Shown here: positions 22,730 through 33,790 of the stretch, piece by piece
How the letters are laid out: every line of letters starts with the position of its first letter
How positions within the stretch are numbered: the stretch's first letter is position 1
Assembly (NCBI RefSeq): GCF_002288925.2
Contig: NW_022098031.1
Location: forward strand, 16,232,684-16,296,683
Source of the DNA: Delphinapterus leucas
Lineage: Eukaryota; Chordata; Mammalia; Artiodactyla; Monodontidae
DNA length: 64,000 nucleotides
Direction: 5' to 3'
Notes under the pieces: generated by a model
Database searches by the model: none
The model's input: only the letters and a program-made list of their open reading frames with translations
Told to the model about the DNA's origin: nothing
Translations under genes and position numbers: made by a program

Positions 22730-23690
22730 GGCACCAAGTAAAGAAAGATACAGATTGGGAGAGATACTTATACTGCCTATAACCAACAAAGGATTAGAAC
22801 ATGAAAAACTCCTTTAATTTTTTAAAAAGAGAATGCAAAAAAAGGGCAATTCACAGAACATCAGAATGGCCTCTACACATATGAGATGTTCAATCTCATT
22901 AGCAGTATGAAAAATACAAATTAACACCATACCACATCATTCTCATGAAATTGGTGAAAACACAAGCACATGCACATGTGTCAATAATATTAAGTGTGGA
23001 GAAGATGTGTAGTAACTGCAACTCATAAACTACCAACTGGGGTATAAACTAGAATCCTCATTTTGGAGAATTTGGCAATATTTATTAAAGATGAAGATGT
23101 GCATACCATAGAATCATGTATTGCCATTGCTAAGTTTTACCCTACAGAAACTCTTGCACATATTTACAAGAATACAACTGAAGAATACATAACGCAGCAT
23201 AATTTGCAAATGGAAAATTGGAAAAAAACCCCAAAACCAATATTCATCATTCCTACCAAGAAATACTACCCAAAAACTAAAATGAAAAATACTACATGTA
23301 CTAACATGGATAAATCTCAAAACTGCAATGCTGAATTAAAAAATACAAGCTGCAAAAGGCTACATGTAATATAACACAAACATATTAAGATAACATAGAT
23401 ATGCACACACAGTACAACTATATAAAAATTTTAAACATGCCACAAATAATATTATTCATAAATCCATGCATATACTAAAAATATAAGCAAAGAGAATAAT
23501 AAAAATCAATTTCTGGATGGTGGCTCCCTCTGGCAAGGGAGGGAACGGGTTAGGATTAGGGAAACATGTACAGGGAGATTCAACTGTATCTGTAATGTTT
23601 TATTTTTTTAAACTAAGAAAGGTGTACACAGGTGTTTTGTTATATTTTTCTTTCTATTCCGAAATATTTACTAGACTAATATGTTTTCTA
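22730..23690 (+). repeat. Old L1 3' fragment
   Basis: Plus-strand L1 remnant: end of ORF2 ('ttggcaatatttattaaagatgaa', 'aagttttaccctacagaaactcttgcaca') and 3'UTR ('tttctggatggtggctccctctgg'). An open frame at 23063-23374 is the degraded ORF2 C-terminus and is not a host gene. Confidence 0.7.
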
Positions 23691-25849
23691 TTTAATATAG
23701 AATAAGTTTATATATATCTTTATATATACACAAAATGAAATGGAGTCAAATGTACAGACTATGAATAATGCTGCAGTCAACAAAGCTGATAGATTCAGCA
23801 AATGAAAATTTCAAGCATAAAAATAGGATAAAAAATATGTACAGCAAAATGTATAAAATGCACAGTTTTATTTTTTAAAGAAATTTATAATTTTCTATTA
23901 CCTCATATTTATCTTTTACATTTTATATTACCTCTTCCAAATCCAACAGATGAATCTGCATTAGATTTGAACAAAAAGCTTACATAAGCTTTGAAGAATT
24001 TTCTTTAGAAAAACATGATTTATTTGATTATTTCCAAATTGATCAAATTATGATTCTGATATATAGTAATGTATTCATTTTCAAGAAATATTTCCTTTTG
24101 GTAACTAACGCCTAGTAAGTAAGCCAGAAAAGTAAAAAATGACTGGCTGACATCTCATAAGAAAAGAAAAGCACAAAGTACAGAAAGTAGAGATTATTAC
24201 CCTTGATATCTGGGAAGATAATATAAGCAAATCAATAAAAAAAATCCTAAAACTGACAGAAATACTGATTTTGAGCTGATCAAGCTTTAGTATCAAATAT
24301 TACATTAAACTATAGACTTGCAACCATCTAAAATTCAAGTAAATACTAATGTGCAAACATCTTGACAGCCCAAAGTACAGTAGTTATTAATCGCTTTACG
24401 ATAAACAGACTAAGTTTCTTACACAAAGGACTCTATACCTTATAGATGAAACTAAAGGTGAAATATTTCTGAATAATATTGAGCCACCTGACTGTTCCCA
24501 TATAAAAAGCTATGAAGCAAATGTACCAAAATATGCTCAAGATCATTTTACTTTTGACTAAGGCCTCTGGCTGTGGCTTAATCACTGTCATTCCCCTCTG
24601 TTTCAGTGGATTACAAGGGATTTTATGATGATGCCTCACACTAGGTCACAACTGATGATTCTCAAACACTAGTACATCAATATGAAAATATTTTGATCAT
24701 GTTATTATCTGAGTTCAAAAATTACTAAAGAAAATTTCATGGAGATTAAAGATCTATGGTCTTCAATCAATATCTCAAGTCCTTTAAAGATGACCCACAA
24801 TCCTCCAGCATGTCTCCATTTAGCCTTCTCTATTTCCAATAATTTGCCAGTTTCATTAAGTCTCTAGCTCATTAGGCTGAATAGGCAGCCTTGCTGCTTA
24901 CTTTTCAAGGAAGTAAAAGCCCCAACTTTTTACTCTTTTGTTCCACACCTTTATCATACCTGATTCCCTTATATATCGTGGAGGATATAACCCTCCTTAA
25001 ATCCAAGGCTAATAATTTTTGTTCCTAGTCTTTGGATCTAATTTCCTTCTGCCTCCTTGGAGACTTACGTCATTAACAGCCCCTATTCCCCTTGTTTCTC
25101 CCTGTATCTTTTCTCTCTCTTTTTAACTTAGCATATAAGAGGGGCCAACTCTTTTCCCCATTCCCCCTACATAACCTCCCAACTCACATATTCATTTCCT
25201 CTTCTATCTACCCCCATTTTTCTGACTTGTCCCCGCAGCCAAGCTCTCCTCAACCCTCACCTGCTCTTCAACCTAGCACAACAGATCTTCCTACCTCAAT
25301 GGGCTCTCAAAAAGGTTCTCACTAAGTTACCAACGGCCACCCTAACAAATCCAAAGGATCCATAATTTTATTACCATATCAATGCTTTTAAAAATAATCT
25401 GTGATTCTACCTTTCTGGGTGGGAGGAATATATATATATTATATTATATATTATATCTAATAATAGTATGATAGTATAATTAATATTGTATTAATATGTT
25501 AACAGTAAATATATATTACATATAATTATATATATGTAATTTAACAGCATTCTCTTCCTCTGCTTAAATGTTAGTATTCCACAGAGCTGCTCTCAAATTT
25601 CTTCTTCTCTCACTGTTAATACTCTCAGTGATATTGTAACTCATACCAATGATTCCAAAATTTGCATCCCGAGGCCAGTCCTCAAGTTCTTTTTCACTCA
25701 TGAACAAAATAAGTATTTTCAAAGTGGGGGCACCTTTTGGTAAATGTTAGATCTTTGCCTATCAGGAACTTAGCAGAAAAGCACACCCAATAGCAATTTG
25801 TTTTCATGATTATTTTTGCTTATAAATTTTCTTACCTCCTGAAATGAGA
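23691..25849. other. Intron 1 sequence with AT-rich microsatellite
   Basis: No exon is evident. A TA-rich simple sequence lies at about 25428-25545. The 24780-25330 stretch is unusually CT-rich on the plus strand without clear repeat identity. Confidence 0.5.
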
Positions 25850-25985
25850 CTTAAGTAGATGTGAATTCTAAATTTACTGTAGAAAAAGTACTAGACCAAA
25901 GTTCTCTTTCTGACATTACTTGCTGTGAGGTCTTAGAGAAGTTACTCAATGCTAAACCTTTAGATTGTTCATCTTAGAAACCGAA
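25850..25985 (+). repeat. MIR-like ancient SINE
   Basis: Weak MIR core: 'tgacattacttgctgtgaggtctt', 'gaagttactcaatgctaaacc', 'ttgttcatctta'. Confidence 0.5.
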
Positions 25986-26530
25986 ATACATTCATTCAAA
26001 AAATATTTATTGGAGGTCTACTACATATATGCTATTCCGTATGCATTAGTTGTTAGCAAAATAGCCAAGAGCCCTATGTTCATGGAATTCAGAGTCTAGT
26101 GGAGGAAAGTGACAGTAAATAATTAAGACGTAGTAAAATACTGTAGTAAGTGCTGTGACGCATAGGGAGCTATGAAAGCATAATAAAGGGGTCCCTATTT
26201 AGAATAAAGGAAAGCCTTTTTGAAAAAATAATATTTTAGCATATGGACAGGAGTTATTTCACGAAGAATAAGATAAAAAGCTATCTAGACTGAAGGAAAA
26301 GCACGTGCTAGGGCCAGAACAACTTTGGGAGTTAGGTATGCTGGAGGAACTGACTAAATGCAGTTGGAGTTTATGACAAAGGGAGAAGAGATGCTAGATA
26401 AGGTAGGCTGGGGCCAGACTACATAGAGCCTTTAAGGTAATTAAAGATTTTATCCTAAATGCAATGAAAGCCAATGAAAAATATTTAGAAGAGATATGAT
26501 CTGATATACATTTCATGATGACCACTGGCA
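25986..26530 (-). repeat. L2-like LINE 3' fragment, reversed
   Basis: It opens 'attcattcaaaaaatatttattggaggtcta' and continues 'catggaattcagagtctagtgg' and 'ggccagactacatagagcctt', the reversed L2 3' end. Confidence 0.7.
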
Positions 26531-27441
26531 GTATCTCACAGGATTGCTGGGAGGTTCAAATACTCAAGAAATGTTTAATAAATCAAAAACTTACATAAAG
26601 TTATGGGTACTTCAATTGTATGGTGCTAAATATTCTAATGGCATCAAGAAAGACAATTTGTACTGTGGTCTGGAGAGAATAATCTTCAATGGCTCCAGAG
26701 AAGCGGGGTCAATTTTAGGACCCAAAATAAATCTGAGTCAATTTTAAGACAGTCCTCAAATGCAGAAAAGCTACTGTAAGAACTAAAAAAGCCAGGTTGT
26801 AGGTTTTTTGTTGTTGTTGGGTTGTTTTGGGGGGGATGATAGTGGGGAAAGATAGGAGAGTCTCAAAAGTTGTTTAGTGTTTTTATACACACTAGAAGCA
26901 AATTTAAGAAAGATATAAAGGGACCAATAAATGACTTAGAAATAGTCCTAAATACAAAGACATTTAAAAGCAGTACAGGGAAATGGCGAAATCCCAAAAG
27001 CTGGATTTAGAAAACCACAGAGCTAGTGAATGTATAGTTGTGTGTTGTTTTTTTTTTGATTAGTACATGTTTATGCTGACAACTTTCAGATAAGCAGTTC
27101 CTTCTTAATTGCCTAATACTGACATAAATATGACGTTTATTTTTTCAAAAAAATCCTACCTTTTTCTCCTCAAAGTAGACATAATACTGTCACTCTTTTA
27201 CAACTAAGAAGATACATAAAAATTTCAGCCTAATCCAATGTAGCACACTTAATCTGAAAACAACATGCGTAACTATTGTGCGTAGAATTAACAGCATAAA
27301 CAATTTTGGATATTCACTCTATGACTAATCCTCTCATTTAATAAAATACTGTTTAAATTACATGAGTTGCAATAGCATAGACCATTTTTAATACTAAAAG
27401 AGATATTAATAGTATCTAGTATTTTATTTATTTGTTTTTTT
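26531..27441. other. Intron 1 sequence, no gene seen
   Basis: Nothing recognisable apart from a G-rich patch at 26818-26837 (run of seven G). Confidence 0.45.
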
Positions 27442-27451
27442 GATGTGGACC

Positions 27452-27684
27452 TTTTTTTTTTTTTTTTTTTTTTNNNNNNNNNNNNNNNNNNNNNNNNNNN
27501 NNNNNNNNNNNNNNNNNNNNNNNNNNNNNNNNNNNNNNNNNNNNNNNNNNNNNNNNNNNNNNNNNNNNNNNNNATCGGGCCCAGCCGCTCCGCGGCATGT
27601 GGGATCTTCCCGGACCGGGGCACGAACCCGTGTCCCCTGCATCGGCAGGCGGACTCTCAACCACTGCGCCACCAGGGAAGCCCA
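27452..27684 (-). mobile_element. Short CHR-type SINE interrupted by assembly gap
   Basis: Minus-strand short SINE. The right part (27574-27684) is normal CHR sequence and the left part is a T-run. The TSD GATGTGGACC at 27442-27451 and 27685-27694 proves both ends. The middle, 27474-27573, is 100 N. By comparison with the intact copy at 51744-51956, about 85-90 bp of SINE body plus an unknown length of T-run is missing, so nothing but SINE is likely hidden. Confidence 0.9.
27474..27573. other. Assembly gap (100 N)
   Basis: Exactly 100 N, a common placeholder length. It begins within a long T-run. Confidence 0.99.
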
Positions 27685-27744
27685 GATGTGGACCATTTTT
27701 AAAGGTGCTATTGAATTTGTTACAATATTGCTTCTGTTTTATGT

Positions 27745-27858
27745 TTTGGTTTTTTGGCCACAAGGCATGTGGGATCTTAGCTCCCTGACCAGGGAATGAA
27801 CCCACATCCCCTGCATTGGAAGGCAAAGTCTTAACCACTGGACCGGCAGGGAAGTCCC
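27745..27858 (-). mobile_element. Truncated older tRNA-derived SINE
   Basis: 'tttttggccacaaggcatgtggg', 'ctccctgaccagggaatgaacccacat' and 'ggcagggaagtccc' mark a minus-strand tRNA-derived SINE of the older cetartiodactyl type (about 115 bp, tRNA-like part only). Confidence 0.85.
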
Positions 27859-28139
27859 GTATGTAATATTTTAAATCGTTATAAACTAGATATTTCACTG
27901 AATTTTTTTTAAGTACCACAAACTAAAACTCATCAGTAAAACATAACCAAAGAAAGCTATGAAGTTCTTTCAAATAAACCAAATAATCATCCCTTTATAT
28001 CTTAATTTTTAGATCTGAAGCGTTTCCAACCTATTTTCTGCTCTGCACATTAAATTCATCAGTTGGCAAGAACTAATTTTTATGACCTCTTTTTACATCT
28101 AAACTAAGAGACAAATAAAGAACTCAGGAAGGAGGCCAA
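27859..28139. other. Intron 1 sequence, no gene seen
   Basis: No recognised feature. Confidence 0.4.
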
Positions 28140-29138
28140 GTAAGATTGTGAAAATGAAAAGAAAACCCACAGAATCAGAGAAAATTCTGCAAATCATCCA
28201 TCTGATAAGGAATTTGTATCCAGAATAAAGAACTCTTAAAATTCAATAATAAAGAACCAAATAACCAAATTGGAAAATAGGCAAAGGATCTAGACAGACA
28301 TTTTCCCAAAGATATACAAAGGGTCAATAAGCATATATGAAAAGATGTGCAACATCATTAGCCACTATGAAAACTGAAATCAAAACCCCAATGAGGTACC
28401 ACTTCACATCCACCAAGATGGCTATAATCAAAAAGACAGGGAACAACAAGCACTTCAAGGATGTGGAGAAACTGGAGCCCTTATCCACTGCTGGTGGAAA
28501 TGGAAAATGGTGCAACTGGTTTGGAAAAGAGTCTATCAGTTCTTAAAAAGCAAACATAGAGACTCGGCAATTCCATTCCTAGGTATACACCCAAGAGAAA
28601 TGAAAACTTGTGTCTAGACAAAAACTTGCACACAAATGTTCATAGCAGGATTATTTGTAACAGTTAAAAATTGTGAACAACCCAAATGTCCATCAACCGA
28701 TGAAGGAATAATTCAATATGGTATATCTATACAATGGAACATTTTTTGGAAATAAAAAGAAATGAAGTACTGATACACACAACAAAACGGATGAACCTAA
28801 AAAACATGTTAAGTGAATGAAGCCAGGCACAAAAATCACACATATTATATGATTCTATTTACATGAAATATCCAGAAGGCAAAATTATAGAACAAGAAAG
28901 ATTAGTAGCTGCCAAAAACAGGGAGATTTGGGTAGAAAAGCGGGCAGGGGAGACTGCTAATAGGTATGAGGTTTCTTTTAGGGATGATAAAAATATTCCA
29001 AAATTGATTGTGGTGATGGTTGCACAACTCTGTGGACATACCCAAATCCAGTGAATTGTACACATCAAGTGGGCAAATTGTATATGTGAATTATATCACT
29101 ATAAAGCTCTTGTATTTTTTTTTTTTAAAAAAAGAAGA
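28140..29138 (+). mobile_element. 5'-truncated L1, plus strand
   Basis: End of ORF2 and 3'UTR: 'catccatctgataaggaatttg', 'aaccaaataaccaaattgg', 'gatgtggagaaactgg', 'acttgtgtctagac', 'attatatcactataaagctc', then a poly(A)-like tract at 29117-29137. It is mid-aged and antisense to USP15. Confidence 0.8.
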
Positions 29139-29297
29139 GAGTGAAAGGGCCATAGATCTGGATGGAATTATTACGGATGATTTTACAGAGATTGGTTTTG
29201 AAGAAAGGCAAAGTCAGGGCTTAGTAAAATGTACTGGAAATAATATGAATGATGTGTAAAGTCCTATAAGGTAGGAGCATGTAAAGACTTTGCAGGA

Positions 29298-29504
29298 GGG
29301 CTTCCCTGGTGGTGCAGTGGTTGGGAGTCCGCCTGCCAATGCAGGGGACACGGGTTCATGCCCTGGTCTGGGAAGATCCCACATGCCGCGGAGCGGCTGG
29401 GCCCGTGAGCCATGGCCACTGAGCCTGCGCATCCGGAGCCTGTGCTCTGCCACGGGAGAGACCACAACAGTGAGAGGCCCGTGTACCGCAAAAAAAAAAA
29501 AAAA
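29298..29504 (+). mobile_element. Short CHR-type SINE
   Basis: Plus-strand short SINE with an A-tail of about 18. The TSD AAAGACTTTGCAGGA (15 bp, exact) is at 29283-29297 and 29505-29519. Confidence 0.95.
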
Positions 29505-29754
29505 AAAGACTTTGCAGGAAACGGGAACCACCATCTGTATCAAAGAGCTATATTAGTTAGAAATGAGACTGCTACGACTAGAAGGCTAAACCAGAAAGAC
29601 CTAGAAAATTCTAGAGGTTCCTCACATGGATAACTAGATGAATATGGTGTTTTACTAATATGACAAAGCTGTCACTTCTTGATTCTAATACTTTCAAGTA
29701 TTCATCCCTCAAAAAAATGCTTCCATAAATGGCTATAGCTTATCATCATAGGCA

Positions 29755-29935
29755 GGCAGTACAGTTTAAAATGCAGGCGTTAGAGTTGACTGCCTAAGTC
29801 AGAATCTCTGCTCTACCACTGACTGAGTATATTATCACGTGCACTTAACTCTGTACCTCAGTTTCTGAATCTGTAAAATGAGAACACTATCACTTATTTC
29901 ATACATGCAAAAAGCTCTTAACCTTATAAAAGAGT
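29755..29935 (+). repeat. MIR-like ancient SINE
   Basis: 'gcaggcgttagagttgactgcctaa', 'ctctgctctaccactgac' and 'gtacctcagtttctgaatctgtaaaatgag' give a clear MIR core. Confidence 0.8.
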
Positions 29936-30184
29936 GGTAATATTTGTAATCATAGCCACAACTACACAGTACATATACTTAGCTACATCTCTCCTGAGAA
30001 TCAAAAGTTTCTTCTGCTTGATATCCAAAGTTATGAAAATACATTTTCCATCTATATCAAAGAAAAATTTCTTGATTAAACTGTTAAAATTTGTCAAGCT
30101 GTTATATTGCTAAAAAATATAAAGCAACCCAAATTATCAGGTCTCTTTAACCATGATCATTTAACCCTTATCATTCTTTTTTTC
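29936..30184. other. Intron 1 sequence, no gene seen
   Basis: No recognised feature. Confidence 0.4.
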
Positions 30185-31045
30185 TTTCCTCCAGTTTTAT
30201 TGAGATATAATTGACATACAGCACTATATGAGTTTAAGGTGTACAGCATAATGATTTCACTTATATGCACTATGAAATGATTACCACAATAAGTTTAGTG
30301 AACATCCATTATCTCATATAATACAAAATTAAATAGAAAAAAACTTTTTTCCTTATGATGAGAACTCTAAGGATTTACTCTAACAACTTTCATATATAAC
30401 ATACAGCACTGTTAATTATATTACAATGGAATACTACTCAGCCTTAAAGAATGAAATTTTGCCATTTGCAACAACATGAATGGATGTAGAGAGTATTATG
30501 CTAAATGAAATAACTCAGACAGGACAAATACGTATGATTTCACATATATGTGGAATCTAAAAAATGGACAAACATAACAAAACAGAAGAGTCACAGATAC
30601 AGAGAACAAACAGGTGGTTGCTAGAGGAAAGGAAGGTGGGAGGAGGAGAGAAATAGGTGAATGAGATTAAGAGGTACAAACTTCAAGCTGCAAAATAAAT
30701 GAGTCACTGGTATGAAATGTACAGTGCCGGAAATACAGTCAATAATTATGTAATATCTTTGCATGGTGATAGATCATAACTAGACTTATTTTGGTGATCA
30801 TTTTGAAATGTACAGAAATATCGAATCGCTATGTTCTGCAACAGGAAGTAACATAGTGATACAGGACAATTATACTACAAAAACAACCAACCAAACAAAC
30901 TCATATAAAAAGAGTATGGTTACCAGAGGCAGGAGTGGGGGGAAGAGGAATTGGATGAAGGCAGTCAAAAGGTACAAACTTAACAGTTAGAAAATACATA
31001 CATACTAGAGATGTAATGTACAACATGATAAATATAATTATCACC
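30185..31045. mobile_element. Inverted L1 pair (3' end reversed, then forward)
   Basis: 30185-30419 is the reverse complement of an L1 3' end ('ttttattgagatataattgacatac'). 30420-31045 is plus-strand L1 ORF2 tail and 3'UTR ('acaatggaatactactcagcc', 'tgtggaatctaaaaaatgg'). The opposite-strand pieces abut with no spacer. Confidence 0.7.
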
Positions 31046-31137
31046 CTATCATTCTTAATCTTTTTTTTTTTTACTACAGGAACTTGATGCTCTTTTTAAT
31101 TTTGTCTCTAATGCTCCCAGGTTTTAACTGGCTCTCT

Positions 31138-31570
31138 ATACTAAGTGAAGTCAGTAAGACAAAGAAAGACAAATATGAGATGATATCGCTTACATGTGGA
31201 ATCTAAAAACACGGATACAAATGAACTTATTTACAAAACAGAAACAGACTCACAGACATAGAAAACAAACTTATGGTTACCAAAGGGGAAAGTGTGTGAG
31301 CGTGTATGTGTGTTTTTGGGGGTGGGGTGGGGGGGTAAATTAGGAGAGTTTGTGATTAAAATATACAAACACTATATATAAAACAGATAACCAACAAGGA
31401 CCTACTGTATAGCACAGGGAACCATATTCAATATCTTGTAATATCTATAATGGAAAAGAATCTAAAAAAGAATGGATATATGTATAGGTATAACTGAATC
31501 ACTTTGCTGTACACCTGAAACTAACACAACATTGTAAATCAACTATATTTCAATTTAAAAAAATAACAAA
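31138..31570 (+). mobile_element. 5'-truncated L1, plus strand
   Basis: It carries 'actaagtgaagtcagtaag', 'acctactgtatagcacaggg' and 'tgctgtacacctgaaac', then ends 'aatcaactatatttcaatttaaaaaaa'. This is the 3'UTR of cetartiodactyl L1s. The TSD is AACTGGCTCTCT at 31126-31137 and AACTGCCTCTCT at 31571-31582, with one mismatch. A G-rich tract sits at 31318-31335. Confidence 0.88.
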
Positions 31571-31582
31571 AACTGCCTCTCT

Positions 31583-32424
31583 GAAACTCAGAATAGCCTG
31601 GTCTCAGAGCCACATTGGACTTAACTTGTGAGAGCCTTTAACTTCTTTCACAGAGGAAGTCTTTTCTATGGCTACTTCTGCTAAACCATTTTCTTGAACC
31701 ACAAGGAATTATCACACTAATATGTGGGTCTTCTCAAAACTAAAAGGAGAGTGGAAGGGACCGTATTCTTAATTCTCCTCCTCATGAAGAGGAAAAAGTA
31801 GTCATTACCCTCCTTTTCTTTTTGGAGAGCTATAAAGAAGCCATGCAGAATCTTACCGACAGAAGCAGTATTCTAGGCATAACCAAATATAGGTTAATCC
31901 TACAGAGGTTTTCTGCCTTATATTAGAATCCGAGCTGCTTCTTTTTGAGGAGCTATTCTTGATTGTTCCCTCAGATACATCATTTTAATCTGTATCCAAA
32001 ACTGAGGTCACTTACTACCAATCAGTCTTATTCTAGGTTTCTTTAGTAGTGGCTTCTGTGTAAACTGGATAATAAAGTTGAAAGGAACTACATTCCCTTT
32101 GTTTTAAAGAATAGATGGTGAAAGAATCTGGAAAAACGACTTCAAAGGAATAAATATAAGATACAGAGTGTGAATTACAGTAGGAACTAAGGAAATGAAA
32201 ATAAGAGGCACAAACCAGGCTGACATTACGCAGGGAAGGAAAAACTAGTAATCGCTGAAAAATTCTATATGGAGACTAAGAAGAAATAGTTTACTGCCTT
32301 ATGAAATACTGTTTGAATTACATGTAAGTAGTGACAGCACAAAACATTTTTAATACTAAGGAGATACTGGTAGGATTTAGTATTCTAAATCATTATAAGC
32401 CAGGTATTTAAAAAACCAGCTCTG
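31583..32424. other. Intron 1 sequence, no gene seen
   Basis: No recognised exon or repeat. Confidence 0.45.
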
Positions 32425-32560
32425 AAATCATCACACACCCGTAAAATGAGGTAAATAAGAATACTTGCTCTTATTATATGCTGCACATGTATAAAGCATT
32501 TAGAATAGTGGCTGGAACAGAGTAAGCATTCAATAAAGGTTCACTAGTGGTGGTATTATC
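32425..32560 (+). repeat. MIR-like ancient SINE, 3' part
   Basis: 'gtaaaatgaggtaaataagaatac', 'tttagaatagtggctgg' and 'agtaagcattcaataaagg' fit a MIR 3' half. Confidence 0.7.
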
Positions 32561-33559
32561 ACCTGTGAACCACATGCAAACCAAATGATTCCTCTGAGTT
32601 CAGACTTCTCATCTACAAGAAAGGAATATAAATACATACTTTGATCCTTATTTTGAGAATCCAACCAGATAATGCATGCAAACACCTCCACCAGTAGTTC
32701 TCAACCTTCCCTTTATCTCGCTGCCAATATATCTGATGGTGTTTCAATTCACTTTTATAATAATTATGCTTTTTTTGTAAAGTGATTCTCAAAGTGAGGA
32801 AAAGAAAAATTACTCTAAACTCATGTAAAAAAACAAATATATCTAATGACTAACATGGCAAAATTGATTTTATTAGCAGTGATGTTACATGGACTGTCAG
32901 TTTTCAGGAAGATGTTAAAGAGGTATCAATATGGTTATGTACCTTCCACTGTCTTAATTCAAATGTGCTTTGACTTTGAAAATTCACAAAAAGTTGGTAA
33001 ACATAGAACATAAAATACCGAACTTTCACATTTGCATTTTCTGTGTTGGGCTGTTCCTATGGATTCTTAGTTGAAAAAAAGTCTTATGTATTTGTGGTTT
33101 ATTGTAAACCAAACACTTTTAAAAATATGGGCAAAGTACTAAAACAAAATATCCTACAAGTTCTTCCTATCTGCTTGATATGCTGTTTCTGTAAAACTAT
33201 ATGAAAAGGGGCCATATGGCCTCTAACAAATCACTTACGATTACTGATAAACAATTAAAACCCCAAATCTAAATAATACACGATCCCAGTTTCTTTTGTT
33301 TAAATGTACTTTTGCATCAAAATAATATTTATTCTACATATTCAGTAAATAACCTATTAATCTTTAAACATATTTTAATTTCCAAAAGCAAGATGTTAAG
33401 ATTTTCTATCATATCTAAACTGAACAGTCACAAGAAACAAGTGTGGGATAAAATGGAAGAATTCTGCTGCTAAATATAAAATAGACTCCATTTAAAGAGA
33501 AAAGAATGTCCATTTTTTAAAAAAGTGGAACACTTTAAAATGCATCTTTAAAATAAAAG
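32561..33559. other. Intron 1 sequence, no gene seen
   Basis: No recognised exon or repeat. Confidence 0.45.
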
Positions 33560-33790
33560 GCAGTGTAGAACAGTAATTTTAAAGCCTGAATTAAAGCCCC
33601 AGACTGCTTGGGTTCGAATCTCAGATATATCAATGTGTGAACACCTCTTTGAGCCTATCCGGGTGAATTCCTATTCTGGCAAATGTGACTTAGAGCACAT
33701 TCACATTCTAGTACCCTAGAATTGTGGTGATGAGTAAATAAGTTAACATATGTGAGTACTTCAACAATACCTAGCACAGTGTTTTTAAAT
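33560..33790 (+). repeat. MIR-like ancient SINE
   Basis: 'gcagtgtagaacagtaat', 'ccagactgcttgggttcgaatctcag' and 'tacctagcacagtg' outline a nearly full MIR. Confidence 0.75.

Noticed and set aside
23063..23374. A 103-codon plus-strand frame, considered as a possible small gene.
   Set aside because: It matches the decayed C-terminal part of L1 ORF2 in both content and context.
27428..27919. Open frames through the N gap.
   Set aside because: They depend on untranslated N codons and SINE sequence.
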